Assembly (NCBI GenBank): GCA_964551995.1
Contig: CAZKFD010000004.1
Span: 150,998-214,997 of the forward strand
Source of the DNA: DATKJS01 sp964551995
GTDB taxonomy: Bacteria > Acidobacteriota > Aminicenantia > Aminicenantales > Saccharicenantaceae
DNA length: 64,000 nucleotides
Direction of reading: 5' to 3'
This document shows positions 1 through 10,860 of the stretch, piece by piece. Both the position numbers and the translations under genes were made by a program. The notes under the pieces were generated by a model. That model ran no database searches, was not told where the DNA came from, and saw nothing but the letters and a program-made list of their open reading frames with translations. Within the stretch, counting starts at the first letter, position 1; each line of letters opens with the position of its first letter.

Positions 1-789
1 GATGACGCCCGTCACCGACGTTGCGGCGGCGGTCGTGAGGGTGGCCACGGCGATGACGAGGATCTTCTCCCACTTGACGTTGACGCCGAGCGTACGGGCC
101 TCCTCGTCTCCGAGGGAAAGGACGTTCATCCGCCACCGGAGGAGGACGAGGACGATGACGCCCAACGCTATGAGCGGCAGCGTCAGGGCGAGGTCTTTCC
201 AGACGGCCTGGGCGAGGCTGCCCATGAGCCAGAAAATGAGGGATTGGAGGGCATAGGGATTGGCGAAGAACTCGACAAACGAGAGGAAGGCCTGGAAGAG
301 GGCCGAGACGATGATCCCTGCGAGGAGGATGGTGACGATCTGCGAGGCCGATTTCCCGGCGATCAAGAGAACAAGCACCACCGCCAGGACGGCGAAGGCG
401 AAAGCGGCGAGCTGCGGGGGAAAGCCGCGGCCGAGGAAGACCAGGGACAGAGCGGCGCCGAAGGCCGCCCCGTACGATATGCCGAGGCTGAACTCGAAGA
501 CCAGGGGATTCTTGAACAGCGCCTGGAGAGACGCCCCGGACACCGCCAGCGCCGCTCCGGCGAACAGGGCGAGGAGGAGGCGCGGCAGGCGGATGCGGAA
601 GAGGATGTCGGCCTCGGGCGAGCCGGCCCCCGCGCGTCCGGACGACAGCGCCCCAACGACGGTTGTCCAGACGGACTTGAGTGGAATATGATATGAACCG
701 ATGTTCAGCGATACGAGCAGCAGCACGACGGGGAGAACGAACGCCGCCGCGGCCAGCCAGCCGGTCTTCCTACTTGGGGAGCCAATCAT
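1..789 (-). CDS. FecCD-family ABC transporter permease (partial)
   Basis: The frame is open from the ATG at 787-789 down to the window edge (263 codons, 3' end missing). The N-terminus starts MIGSPSRKTGWLAAAAFVLP, giving a first membrane helix, and later parts read WRMNVLSLGDEEARTLGV followed near the edge by AVATLTTAAATSVTGVI. These are the usual FecCD/BtuC signatures before the conserved GxIGFVGL region. The family forms the inner-membrane channel of metallophore or cobalamin importers. The ATG lies inside the 3' end of the upstream binding-protein gene (20-bp overlap), so translation is probably coupled. The ATPase gene is expected beyond the left edge. The substrate cannot be read from the sequence. 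Confidence 0.85.
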   Translation of the reverse strand, partial: MIGSPSRKTGWLAAAAFVLPVVLLLVSLNIGSYHIPLKSVWTTVVGALSSGRAGAGSPEADILFRIRLPRLLLALFAGAALAVSGASLQALFKNPLVFEFSLGISYGAAFGAALSLVFLGRGFPPQLAAFAFAVLAVVLVLLIAGKSASQIVTILLAGIIVSALFQAFLSFVEFFANPYALQSLIFWLMGSLAQAVWKDLALTLPLIALGVIVLVLLRWRMNVLSLGDEEARTLGVNVKWEKILVIAVATLTTAAATSVTGVI

Positions 790-1852
790 CACAGTCGAGA
801 AGCCTCCAAAGCTTGGTGAAGGCGCCGTCGAGGCCGTAGAATTCCCTGAAGACGGCGTCCCCCTCTTGGCGCAGGTCGAAGCGCGGGAACCGGTCGGGAT
901 GGAGGAGCCGGGCCAGATAGAGCGTTTCGACGAGGACGAGGGCCGGGTCCCACCAGTACCAGAAGCCGAACGTATAATGGACCCGCCTGCCCCTGACGGC
1001 CCGCAAAGAAGCCAGGCGCGCGTCTGACAGGATGCCGGCCGCCGTGACGGCCCGTTCTTCGGGCAGGTAGTTCCCCTGGATAAGGATCATATCGGGGTCC
1101 CAGCGGATGATGTCCTCGAGCCGGACCGTCGTCCCCGCCGTGCCGAGATAGGAGGGCAGGAGGCCGGCAGCGCAATTCACGGCCCCGGCTGCGTCAACGG
1201 GGTCGTAGGCCACCGGCGTCCTCAGGAGCGATCCCCAGAAGGCCAGGTAGACCCGCGGCCGAGCCGCCGCCGGCACGCGCCCGATCCGGAGCTCGATGTC
1301 CGAGATCTTCGCTCTGAAAAATTCGGCGAGCTCCCGGGCCCGATTCTCTCTCCCGATGAGCCGGCCGACGGTCCCGATCTCCTGCAGAAGGTTTTCGAAT
1401 CTGCCCGTCGAGGCCAAAGCCGCCACGGGGATCCTGAGCTTACGTTCGATCCTCTCGGCCGATTGAAACTCCGAAGGCGAGGAGAACAAAACGTCCGGCC
1501 GGAGCCGGAGGGCCAGCTCGAAGTTCAGGTCCTGAGCCTGGTTTGAAACGACCGGAAGGTCCCGCCCCTGCGGAAAGACGACGGAAAACAGATGGTCGAA
1601 ATGGCGCAGGAAAAAATCGACGCTGACGAGCTTGTCCCCGCCCCCCAGGGCCACGATGATCCGGGTGATCTCGGGCTCGAGAGAGATCACCCGTCTGACG
1701 GTGGCCGGGACTTCGACCCTCCGGCCCAAGCTGTCCCTGACGGCGAGCCGCGGGATTTCCCGGGCCCTGAGCCCGGCGGGTTCCTGGCAGAGAAGAAGAA
1801 GAAGGGCCGCGAGAAGGAGCAGGGTCGATCCCCTCCGCCGGCTCATGGGCAT
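770..1852 (-). CDS. ABC transporter periplasmic binding protein (BtuF/FepB-like)
   Basis: This 360-residue protein has an N-terminal signal sequence (RRRGSTLLLLAALLLLLC, a possible lipobox at LLLC) and then a type III periplasmic-binding fold: RRVISLEPEITRIIVALGGG is the first lobe start and LRPDVLFSS the hinge-proximal strand. A long helix region near residues 150-200 and a second lobe around residues 220-320 follow, as in PF01497. Its partner permease overlaps its 3' end. Its ATG follows the TAG of the GH20 gene with no gap, so the three genes are one transcription unit. An iron-chelate or cobalamin ligand is normal for the family, but the ligand here is unknown. Confidence 0.85.
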   Translation of the reverse strand: MPMSRRRGSTLLLLAALLLLLCQEPAGLRAREIPRLAVRDSLGRRVEVPATVRRVISLEPEITRIIVALGGGDKLVSVDFFLRHFDHLFSVVFPQGRDLPVVSNQAQDLNFELALRLRPDVLFSSPSEFQSAERIERKLRIPVAALASTGRFENLLQEIGTVGRLIGRENRARELAEFFRAKISDIELRIGRVPAAARPRVYLAFWGSLLRTPVAYDPVDAAGAVNCAAGLLPSYLGTAGTTVRLEDIIRWDPDMILIQGNYLPEERAVTAAGILSDARLASLRAVRGRRVHYTFGFWYWWDPALVLVETLYLARLLHPDRFPRFDLRQEGDAVFREFYGLDGAFTKLWRLLDCDDWLPK

Positions 1853-3922
<2,070 letters not shown>

Positions 3923-4059
3923 GGCTCCTCCTTGCGCCGCCCGGCTGAGTTCAGATAATCGGATAGAAATTTTATATATCACAGACGCCCTCCAGTGGAA
4001 AATAGGGCGTGTGCTTTTCAAAGCGTTCAGACCCGGGGGTGCCGGCGTCCGTCCCGCGT

Positions 4060-4326
4060 TCAGCCTTCAATTCTTTCGACCACGATCGTCAGGTTCGAGG
4101 CCAGGGCGGCGACGGCCCCCACCGCGGCCAGGATCGGGGCGACCAGCGCGCCGACGACCCCCACGGTCAACGGGAGCTCCATGAAAACCTTGCCGTTTTC
4201 GTCCTTGAGGATGATCCTCCGGGCATTTCCCTCATGGAGAATTTCCTTGATCTTGTTGAGGATCTCTCCTCCTGTGACGCGAAATTCCTCGGTCCATGTC
4301 CTCTGCTCTGTTTTTTTCTCCGCCAT
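4060..4326 (-). CDS. DUF4342 family small protein
   Basis: This is an 88-residue protein. The second of two close ATGs is used because GGAG is then 6 nt upstream. It reads EEFRVTGGEILNKIKEILHEG then RRIILKDENGKVFMELPLTVG and a glycine/alanine-rich hydrophobic segment (VGALVAPILAAVGAVAAL), ending TIVVERIEG. That order of an amphipathic helix, a beta hairpin and one membrane-like segment matches DUF4342. The function of the family is unknown. It lies 73 bp downstream of a lipoprotein gene on the same strand. Confidence 0.8.
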   Translation of the reverse strand: MAEKKTEQRTWTEEFRVTGGEILNKIKEILHEGNARRIILKDENGKVFMELPLTVGVVGALVAPILAAVGAVAALASNLTIVVERIEG

Positions 4327-4399
4327 CCTCATCTCCTTCAAAATTGATTCGGGGGGCCCGGCGCCAGGCTCCGGAACGCCGCTCCGCACTTATTCTACT

Positions 4400-4939
4400 C
4401 TAAAGGTCCGGAAAGAGCTGCTTCAGAATCTTCAGGGACTCCGGAAAGAGATCGGTCAGAGCAACCTCTTCCCACGCCGCGGACTCGACCAGCCAGTTCC
4501 CCTGCGGCCCCTTTCTCAGCCCGATATCAAAGCGATAACACTCCCCCGCGTACCGGATCAGCCTGCGGAACATCTCCGCCGCTCCCGCGCTCAGCATGGC
4601 CTCGGCCCGCACGGACGCCTTCCCTTCGGAATCGATGGTTTCAATCCTGACGCCGAGCAGATGGATCACGATCCCTCCCCGGCCGAGATAGTCGCGGATG
4701 AGAGATTCTGTGGCGGCCTTGTCCCGCCCTTCGAAATCCCGGTAATCCTCGGCCAGGCAGTCCATCACGGCGTCCAGATGTCCCTTTTCGGCCTGAGCGG
4801 TCGTTTCTTTGACGAACTCGCGGATCCGGCTTTCCTCGGACGGAGGGCGGCAGCCGAAGCCGGCGGCCGCGGCCGCCGCCAGCGCCAGCCAGGTTGTCAA
4901 GCGGTTCCGGCGCGTATGGGCCCGACAGCCGAGGATCAT
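4400..4939 (-). CDS. Lipoprotein with NTF2/SnoaL-like domain
   Basis: A 179-residue protein. A hydrophobic stretch (TTWLALAAAAAAGFGC) ends in a lipobox-like AGFGC, so it is probably exported and lipidated. The rest (EESRIREFVKETTAQAEKGH, DYRDFEGRDKAATESLIRDY and a run of beta strands ending in WLVESAAWEEV) resembles the small cone-shaped NTF2/SnoaL fold, which often binds small ligands or acts as a scaffold. The start is set at 4939 because the ATG overlaps the TGA of the preceding DUF2207-like gene (ATGA), which implies coupled translation. The frame continues upstream of this ATG only as an antisense-like artefact of the neighbouring gene. Confidence 0.7.
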   Translation of the reverse strand: MILGCRAHTRRNRLTTWLALAAAAAAGFGCRPPSEESRIREFVKETTAQAEKGHLDAVMDCLAEDYRDFEGRDKAATESLIRDYLGRGGIVIHLLGVRIETIDSEGKASVRAEAMLSAGAAEMFRRLIRYAGECYRFDIGLRKGPQGNWLVESAAWEEVALTDLFPESLKILKQLFPDL

Positions 4940-5514
4940 CCGGCGCCCCCTCCCCCGCCGCTGAAGCCTCCTCCCGCTCCCGACGAATAATGTGCGGCCG
5001 ACAGGCTCACCTGGCTGACGGTGGCGGCTATGTGCCCGATGCTGCCGGCCATCGAGGCGATGCTGTCCGCGGAAGAGACGAACCCTGCCCGGCCCGCTGC
5101 CGAATACCATGCGGGAACGGTTCCTCCCCGTTCGCCGAGGATGACGGGCAAGGCTTTGAGGATCTTCTTGGCGTTGCCGAACAGGATGCCGAAAACGAGA
5201 TAGGATTCCCAGAGCGTCAGAGCTTCCGGGGGCAGCTCCCGGAAGTCGGAAAAATCGTCCAGAAAGCGCTTGAAAGCCCTCCAGCGATCGTTCTCGCGGG
5301 CCCAAGCCTGCGTTCGCCGCTTGAGCGTGGGGATGATTACGGCGCACAGGACGGCGATGACGGGGCTCGCGGTCAGGACCGCGATCGGCCAGGAAACGGC
5401 CAGGAAGACGTTCCAGGCCCATACGCTCTTGGCCTCGAGGGAACCTAAGGGGGCCGCCTGGGCCGGCCCCAAGAGCGTCGAAACCATCAGGATGAGTCCG
5501 GCCGCTCTTTTCAT
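4936..5514 (-). CDS. DUF2207-like membrane protein, short form
   Basis: A 192-residue protein with a signal or first helix (KRAAGLILMVSTLLGPAQA), a second membrane helix (LAVSWPIAVLTASPVIAVL), a soluble part with WRAFKRFLDDFSDFRELPPE and LWESYLVFGILFGNAKKILK, and a glycine-rich tail (SSGAGGGFSGGGGGAG). The last two features are typical of the C-terminal half of DUF2207 proteins. The large N-terminal extracytoplasmic domain of that family is missing, so this is a short variant or a split gene. The ATG at 5514 has GAGAGGAC upstream and lies 10 bp after the fucosidase stop. The 3' end overlaps the lipoprotein gene by 4 bp. Confidence 0.7.
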   Translation of the reverse strand: MKRAAGLILMVSTLLGPAQAAPLGSLEAKSVWAWNVFLAVSWPIAVLTASPVIAVLCAVIIPTLKRRTQAWARENDRWRAFKRFLDDFSDFRELPPEALTLWESYLVFGILFGNAKKILKALPVILGERGGTVPAWYSAAGRAGFVSSADSIASMAGSIGHIAATVSQVSLSAAHYSSGAGGGFSGGGGGAG

Positions 5515-5524
5515 CGGCGTCCTC

Positions 5525-6871
5525 TCACTCGAGGTAGATCTCGATCGTGGGAATTTCGATGTCCGGCTTGGGCACCGGCAGGCGCAATACCAAGGAGTCT
5601 GTTCCCGAATCGGGCCGCGTCCCTGGGAAAAAGCCGATCTCCGTGCCTTTGTCCGCGAATGGCACCTCGGAGCCGTCGTGAAGGAGCTGGGCATAGGCGG
5701 CCCGTCCGGCAAAGCCGTCCAGGCGGAGGGTTCCTGCGGGCCACTCGAGGACGTGGACGTAAAGCCGGCGCGCGGCCGGATGATAGGTCAGGAGGCAGTT
5801 GGCGGGCGCGGGAAATTGCGGCGGGGCCCCGCTGCATCCGTATACCGACCGGCCGTTCGTCCTCATCCATTCGCCGATGCCCCGGAGCCGTTCGACGGCT
5901 CGCCCGTCGAATGTCCCGCGAGCCGTCGGCCCGACGTTAAGAAGCAGGTTCCCGCCCTTGCTCACCGTCTCGATGAGCAGGACGAGCAGCTGGCGGACCG
6001 ATTTCCAGGTCGATTCGTCCCGATGATATCCCCATGAGCCGGAAAATGTCTGGCATGTCTCCCAGGGAACGGGCCGCCCGCCCTCGCGGATCCCCTCGCG
6101 CGGCATGAATTGCTCGGGCGTCCGGTAGTCCCATCCCCCAGGAACGTCGAGGAGGTCGAGCCGGTCGTTGACGATGATGTCAGGCCGCAGGTCCCGGATC
6201 ATCCGCAGCAGCCTCTCCGAGCGCCACTCGGCCCGCCCTTTCCCGCCCGGACCGGGGAACGAATAATCCAGGAAGAGGACGTCGACGGCCCCGAAGCCGG
6301 TCAGGAGCTCCCGGACCTGGTTCGACAGATAATCCGCGTATCTGCCGATGTCGCGGCCCTTCGCTCCTTCCACAAAGGCGACGTCGTCGCGCCGCGGGTG
6401 GAAAGCGTCGACCGTGTAGTCGGGATGGTGCCAGTCCAGGAGGGAGTAATAAAAGCCGAAACGGAGTCCTTCCGCCCGCACGGCCGCCGCAAGGGGAGCG
6501 AGCAGGTCTCTCCCCGCGAGCGTTCGGGTGGCTTTGTAGTCCGTATAGGCCGAGTCCCACAGGCAGAAGCCGTCATGGTGCTTAGCCGTCACGACGACAT
6601 ATCTCATGCCCGCGGTCTTGGCCGTCCGGGCCCACTCGGCCGGGTCGTAGAGGTCGGGGTCGAAATGTTCGAAATACCGCTGGTAGGCTGCGTTCGTGAG
6701 ATGCTCGCGGCTCGCGACCCATTCGTGCCGCGCCGGAAGGGCGTAGAGACCCCAGTGGATGAACATGCCGAAGCGCGCCTCCAGCCACCACTTCATCCTG
6801 TCCCCGAGCGCGGCCGAGGCCCCGTCGTCTGTCAAAGCCTGAACGGCTTTCTTCGGCGTTGGATCCGGCAT
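5525..6871 (-). CDS. Alpha-L-fucosidase, GH29
   Basis: A 448-residue retaining fucosidase. The N-terminal barrel has WWLEARFGMFIHWGLYALP, the YVVVTAKHHDGFCLWDS strand and VDVLFLDYSFPG, whose D202 sits at the nucleophile position of the family. ETCQTFSGSWGYH and GGNLLLNVGPTARGTF are further GH29 signatures. A small beta domain ends the protein. No signal peptide is visible, so it is likely cytoplasmic, or it uses another export route. It is first in a run with the DUF2207-like and lipoprotein genes and has its own promoter (6904-6932). With the GH20 enzyme it points to the use of host-type or algal glycans carrying fucose and HexNAc. Confidence 0.93.
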   Translation of the reverse strand: MPDPTPKKAVQALTDDGASAALGDRMKWWLEARFGMFIHWGLYALPARHEWVASREHLTNAAYQRYFEHFDPDLYDPAEWARTAKTAGMRYVVVTAKHHDGFCLWDSAYTDYKATRTLAGRDLLAPLAAAVRAEGLRFGFYYSLLDWHHPDYTVDAFHPRRDDVAFVEGAKGRDIGRYADYLSNQVRELLTGFGAVDVLFLDYSFPGPGGKGRAEWRSERLLRMIRDLRPDIIVNDRLDLLDVPGGWDYRTPEQFMPREGIREGGRPVPWETCQTFSGSWGYHRDESTWKSVRQLLVLLIETVSKGGNLLLNVGPTARGTFDGRAVERLRGIGEWMRTNGRSVYGCSGAPPQFPAPANCLLTYHPAARRLYVHVLEWPAGTLRLDGFAGRAAYAQLLHDGSEVPFADKGTEIGFFPGTRPDSGTDSLVLRLPVPKPDIEIPTIEIYLE

Positions 6872-6903
6872 GCGAACTCCCCGGGCGGCACCCGTCCCGT
6901 TCT

Positions 6904-6932
6904 TTGTAGCTCAGGAGGGGGGAAAAAGCAAG
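6904..6932 (-). promoter_or_regulatory. Predicted promoter of the fucosidase unit
   Basis: On the minus strand TTGCTT, a 17-bp spacer and TACAAA lie 32-60 bp before the fucosidase ATG. It sits in the 70-bp gap after the PilZ gene, so the fucosidase is not solely read from the PilZ promoter. Confidence 0.55.
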
Positions 6933-6941
6933 ACCGCGGGC

Positions 6942-7310
6942 TCAGGTTCGGAACCCTTTTTTCCCGTAGATGTGATCGATCAGCGCCAGTTCGGCCTCGG
7001 GATCGATGTCGACGAACTCGAGCCCCATGTCGAAGACGTCCTGCCCGAAAAGCTCCTTGACCCATCGGACACGGGCGACGGCCCGGATGCGTTTCCGCGA
7101 CTTGGCCAGGGTGAGCTCGACCTTAATGCGCGAATCGACGGCCAGAGGCGCGTCCGTCATGACCCGGATCCCGCCCAGCGAGATGTCCTTGGTCAGCGAA
7201 TGATACACCGATTTCGGTCCCTGGGGGCTCCCGTTGGCCAGCAGGTTGAGGGTGACTTTGTTTTCCTCGTTGACTCTGGGATCGCGGCGCCGTTCCTTCA
7301 TCTTTTCCAA
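6942..7310 (-). CDS. PilZ-domain protein (c-di-GMP receptor)
   Basis: A 122-residue single-domain protein. It carries both c-di-GMP-binding signatures in order: the RxxxR-type motif in ERRRDPRVNEEN near the N-terminus and DISLGGIRVMTDAPL, a (D/N)xSxxG match, about 40 residues later. Beta strands such as IKVELTLAKSRKRIRAVARV follow. Such stand-alone PilZ proteins pass c-di-GMP signals to motility or exopolysaccharide machinery, but no partner is encoded next to it. An internal ATG two codons later (MKERRR) is an equally good start. A strong promoter with a leader of about 60 nt precedes it. Confidence 0.88.
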   Translation of the reverse strand: MEKMKERRRDPRVNEENKVTLNLLANGSPQGPKSVYHSLTKDISLGGIRVMTDAPLAVDSRIKVELTLAKSRKRIRAVARVRWVKELFGQDVFDMGLEFVDIDPEAELALIDHIYGKKGFRT

Positions 7311-7379
7311 CCCGTCTGCTCCGGCGCGTGCCCCGAACCCTTGGAGCTCCGGGCCGGGCCCCGAACTTCGGAATAAAAA

Positions 7380-7408
7380 ATCATATCAAAGCCCCAGATA
7401 AAGGTCAA
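7380..7408 (-). promoter_or_regulatory. Predicted sigma70-type promoter of the PilZ gene
   Basis: On the minus strand TTGACC, a 17-bp spacer and TATGAT form a near-consensus promoter. The predicted transcript start is about 60 nt upstream of the ATG, leaving a GC-rich leader that contains GGGGCCCGGCCC-type inverted sequence. Confidence 0.7.
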
Positions 7409-7515
7409 ACTCGACCCCGGCAAGCATCTGCCGCCGGGACGGAGGCAGCGTCCCTCATTTTTGGGTCGGCCGGCAACTGCGGAAATTGACGCGCTGGCCG
7501 CGATCATAAGCATTT

Positions 7516-7544
7516 TTGACTTTGCCGGAGCCCCGAATTAGTAT
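7516..7544 (+). promoter_or_regulatory. Predicted promoter of the acyl-CoA synthetase gene
   Basis: TTGACT, a 17-bp spacer and TAGTAT. It is divergent from the PilZ promoter with about 110 bp between the two -35 boxes. Its position argues that translation starts at 7576, not at the upstream TTG or ATG codons that lie inside the promoter. Confidence 0.65.
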
Positions 7545-7575
7545 GCTCGTATCCATTGGAGTCGGAGGCCGCGAG

Positions 7576-9486
7576 ATGACGGAAAGGACGATCCCCCGGC
7601 TATTCGAGACGAGCGTCAGGGCCTTCCCCGATAATGTCATGATGTGGGAAAAGCGCGGCGCGCGTTACGCGGGGACGAGCTACCGAGAGATGCGCGCCCT
7701 CGTCCGCAGGTTCGCCGCCGGGCTGAGGAGCCTCGGCCTCGGAAAGGGCGACCGCGTGGCCCTCATCTCCGAGGGGCGGAACGACTGGGTCATGAGCGAG
7801 CTCGCGATCCTGTACAACGGGGCCGTGAACGTGCCCATCTCCGTCAGGGTGGATGAGCTTTCGGACCTCAAGTTCCGGCTCGCCCACTCGGGCTGCCGGA
7901 TGGCGGTCATTTCGAAGTCCCAGGTTTCCAAGCTCCGGATGGTCAAAGGGGACCTCCCGGATCTTGAATGGACGATCCTCCTGGATGAGATGCCGTCCTA
8001 CGAAGCTGATGAGCTCACCGCGGGCGAGGTCCTGGCCAGGGGCGACGAGTATCTCAGAAGCCGCGCTGCCGAGTGCGAGGCTGCCTGGCAATCGGTCCGC
8101 GAAGACGACTATGCCAATATCTGCTATACATCCGGGACGACTGCCGATCCCAAAGGGATCATCCTGACCCATCGCAATTATGCGGTCAACGTGGAGCAGG
8201 GCCTCGCTCTTTGCCCGGTGCGCGAAGACAGCGTCACCCTCGCTATCCTCCCCTGGGACCACGCCTTCGCCCATACTGTCTGCATCTACGCGTTCATTCG
8301 GAACGGCAGCGCCGTGGCCTCCGTTGAGGCCGGCCGGACGGGCATCGAAACGCTCAAGAACATCCCCGGGAACATCCGGGACATACGTCCGACGATCCTG
8401 ATGAGCGTCCCGGCGCTGGCCAAGAGCTTCCGGAAGAATATCGAGAAGGGCGTCCGGGACAAGGGGTCGGCGGCCGAGGGTCTCTTCAAGAGGGGCCTGA
8501 AAACGGCCTATCGATACAACGCCGACGGCTGGAACCGGGGCTCGGGTTTCCGGACGCTGCTCAAGCCGCTCCTCTTTTTTTACGACCGGATGCTGTTCCG
8601 GAAGATCCGCCAGAACTTCGGCGGCCGTCTCGAATTCTTCATCGGCGGCGGAGCTCTCCTCGACCTCGATCTCCAGCGCTTTTTCTACGCGATCGGCATC
8701 CCCATGTATCAAGGCTATGGCCTGACCGAAGCCGCCCCGGTCATTTCTGCCAACAGTCCCCATTTCCACAAGCTCGGCTCTTCGGGGCGCGTCGTCCCAG
8801 GCCTCGAAATCCGGATCGCCGACGAGGCCGGGAATCCCCTGCCCGTAGGGACCAAAGGCGAGATCGTCGTCCGCGGCGAAAACGTCATGGCCGGCTACTG
8901 GAAAAACGAGAGGGCGACGCGGGAGGCGCTCCGCGACGGTTGGCTCTTTACGGGGGACATCGGCTACCTGGACGCGGACGGTTTTCTGTATGTCCTGGGG
9001 CGGGTTAAGAGTCTCCTGATTGCAGGCGACGGAGAGAAGTACAGCCCGGAGGTCATTGAAGAAGCCGTCACGGACCATTCGCGCTTCATCGAGCAGTTCA
9101 TACTCTACAACAACCAGTCGCCCTACACCGTCGCGCTCGTTGTGCCCAACCGGGAGGCCGTCCTCCGCTGGCTCCGGCAGAAGGGACTTTCTCCGAAAAC
9201 ACCGGAAGGCCGGGAGGCCGTGCTCCGTCTCTTGGACGCCGAAATCGCCGCATATCGCGAGGGCGGCCGCTTCGCCGGAGAGTTTCCCGGACGCTGGCTT
9301 CCCTCCGCCGTAGCCATTCTCGGCGAGGGGTTTACGGAACAGAACGGACTCCTCAACTCGACGCTGAAAATGGTTCGGGGAAAGATCGCGGACGTTTACC
9401 GGAACCGGCTCGATTTCCTCTTCACGCTAGAGGGCCGGGAGATCTGCAACAGCCAAAACCGGACCATCGTCAGCCGCTGGGAATGA
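7576..9486 (+). CDS. Long-chain acyl-CoA synthetase (AMP-forming)
   Basis: The 636-residue enzyme activates fatty acids with ATP and CoA. The ATG at 7576 is preceded by CGGAGG at a normal distance and lies downstream of a good promoter. Diagnostic motifs are the P-loop-like YTSGTTADPKGIILTH, the ILPWDHAFAHT region, GYGLTEAAPVISANSP, and GWLFTGDIGYLDADGFLYVL followed by GRVKSLLIAGDGEKYSPEVI. The order and length match the FadD15-like bacterial and plant LACS group (ANL superfamily). A charged insertion of about 60 residues (FKRGLKTAYRYNADGWNR) between the two halves is also typical of that group. It is monocistronic by position. Confidence 0.93.
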   Translation: MTERTIPRLFETSVRAFPDNVMMWEKRGARYAGTSYREMRALVRRFAAGLRSLGLGKGDRVALISEGRNDWVMSELAILYNGAVNVPISVRVDELSDLKFRLAHSGCRMAVISKSQVSKLRMVKGDLPDLEWTILLDEMPSYEADELTAGEVLARGDEYLRSRAAECEAAWQSVREDDYANICYTSGTTADPKGIILTHRNYAVNVEQGLALCPVREDSVTLAILPWDHAFAHTVCIYAFIRNGSAVASVEAGRTGIETLKNIPGNIRDIRPTILMSVPALAKSFRKNIEKGVRDKGSAAEGLFKRGLKTAYRYNADGWNRGSGFRTLLKPLLFFYDRMLFRKIRQNFGGRLEFFIGGGALLDLDLQRFFYAIGIPMYQGYGLTEAAPVISANSPHFHKLGSSGRVVPGLEIRIADEAGNPLPVGTKGEIVVRGENVMAGYWKNERATREALRDGWLFTGDIGYLDADGFLYVLGRVKSLLIAGDGEKYSPEVIEEAVTDHSRFIEQFILYNNQSPYTVALVVPNREAVLRWLRQKGLSPKTPEGREAVLRLLDAEIAAYREGGRFAGEFPGRWLPSAVAILGEGFTEQNGLLNSTLKMVRGKIADVYRNRLDFLFTLEGREICNSQNRTIVSRWE

Positions 9487-9500
9487 GGCTCCCGCGTCGG

Positions 9501-9530
9501 TTGACAAGCCGCCCGGAATTAAGGTATGTA
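9501..9530 (+). promoter_or_regulatory. Predicted promoter of the MFS transporter gene
   Basis: A perfect TTGACA, an 18-bp spacer and TATGTA. The predicted start of transcription is only about 14 nt before the ATG at 9551, and no Shine-Dalgarno sequence is evident in that short leader. Confidence 0.6.
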
Positions 9531-9550
9531 GGGGCCTCGCAAGAAGTCGC

Positions 9551-10798
9551 ATGAGCGTCAAGTTCCGCCTCGGCGTCATGATGTTTCTCCAGTACGCCAT
9601 CTGGGGCTCATGGGCGCCGGTGCTCTCGGCCTATCTCCAGAACACCCTAGGCTTCAACGGCGTCGAGCTCGGCGCCATCTTCAGCCTGCTTCCTCTCGCG
9701 ACCATCATCTCGCCCTTCATCGGCGGCCAGTTCGCCGACCGCTGGTTCGCCACCGAGAAGGTCATGGGCGTGCTCCAGCTGGCCGGCGGAGCGATCCTCA
9801 TCCTCATCGCGGGCGTGAAAGACTTCGGGCCGATGATGTGGCTGATGCTTCTTTACTGCCTCGTCTATGCCCCGACGCTCGCCCTGACGAACTCCATCTC
9901 CTTCATCAATCTCCAGAACTCGGAGAAGGAGTTCGGAGCCATCCGCGTCTGGGGGACGATCGGCTGGATCGCCGCCGGCTGGGCTCTGGCCGGATGGAGA
10001 GCCCTGGCCGGATCGCCGGAGGGGATCGCCATGAGAGGCGACACGCTCATCCTGGCCGGAGCGTTCTCGTTTCTCATGGGCCTCCATTCCTTCGCCCTTC
10101 CCCACACGCCCCCCCGGAAGGAAAGCGCCAGTCCGTGGGCTTTCCTTGAGGCTCTTAAGATGTTCAAGGACCGGAGCTTCGCCGTCTTCGCCGCCATCTC
10201 ATTCGTAGTGGCGACCGAGCTCCAGTTCTATTACGTCCTGACGGCCCCGTTCCTCACCTCGGACCGGGTCGGCATCAGCCAGAAATACGTTTCCGCAGTC
10301 ATGACGATTGCCCAAATGGCGGAGATCCTGGTCATGGCTTTTCTTCTCTCCTGGGCCCTGGGGAAGTTCGGCATGCGGAGAACTCTGACCCTGGGGATCC
10401 TGGCCTGGCCGATCCGCTACGTCATCTTCGTCATCGGGACGCCCGCTTGGCTGGTCATTGCCTCTCTGGCCCTCCACGGGTTCTGCTACGTTTTTTTCTT
10501 CACGGCGGCCTACATCTATGTGGACAGCATCGCGCCCAAGGACATCCGTCACTCGGCCCAGGGCCTGATCGCCATCATCATCCTGGGCCTCGGTAGCTTC
10601 GCCGGGAGCCTGTTCTGCGGCTGGATCCAGAACCTCTTCACGGTTTCGACCGTGAGCCCCGCCGGCGCGGCCGTGCGCAGCGTCGACTGGAGGGGCACTT
10701 TCGTCGTGCCGACGGTCCTGACCCTGTTATGCCTCGTCGGCTTCCTCGCGTTTTTCCGTGAAAGGAAACAGGCGCCGGAGGCCGCGACTCCGGCCTGA
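9551..10798 (+). CDS. MFS transporter, nucleoside:H+ symporter type
   Basis: A 415-residue polytopic membrane protein with about twelve helices. The start KFRLGVMMFLQYAIWGSWAP, with LSAYLQNTLGFNGVELGAIF and PFIGGQFADRWFATEKVMGV after it, is the N-terminal pattern of the NupG/XapB nucleoside symporter family (PF03825). AIRVWGTIGWIAAGWALAGW marks the fifth helix. The family imports nucleosides or related compounds with protons. Such proteins are also common next to sugar or purine catabolic genes in Planctomycetes-Acidobacteriota genomes, and here a Gfo/Idh oxidoreductase and a sugar isomerase-like protein follow. The true substrate may therefore be a sugar derivative. Confidence 0.85.
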   Translation: MSVKFRLGVMMFLQYAIWGSWAPVLSAYLQNTLGFNGVELGAIFSLLPLATIISPFIGGQFADRWFATEKVMGVLQLAGGAILILIAGVKDFGPMMWLMLLYCLVYAPTLALTNSISFINLQNSEKEFGAIRVWGTIGWIAAGWALAGWRALAGSPEGIAMRGDTLILAGAFSFLMGLHSFALPHTPPRKESASPWAFLEALKMFKDRSFAVFAAISFVVATELQFYYVLTAPFLTSDRVGISQKYVSAVMTIAQMAEILVMAFLLSWALGKFGMRRTLTLGILAWPIRYVIFVIGTPAWLVIASLALHGFCYVFFFTAAYIYVDSIAPKDIRHSAQGLIAIIILGLGSFAGSLFCGWIQNLFTVSTVSPAGAAVRSVDWRGTFVVPTVLTLLCLVGFLAFFRERKQAPEAATPA

Positions 10799-10860
10799 GC
10801 GATCGGGGCCGTGCGTCCCCGACGGCGGTTCGACGCCGGCTTCCATGAGGAGGAGAGATC

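Noticed and set aside
4400..5422. A 340-codon frame for the lipoprotein
   Set aside because: The first half is an out-of-phase reading of the DUF2207-like gene; the lipoprotein starts at 4939.
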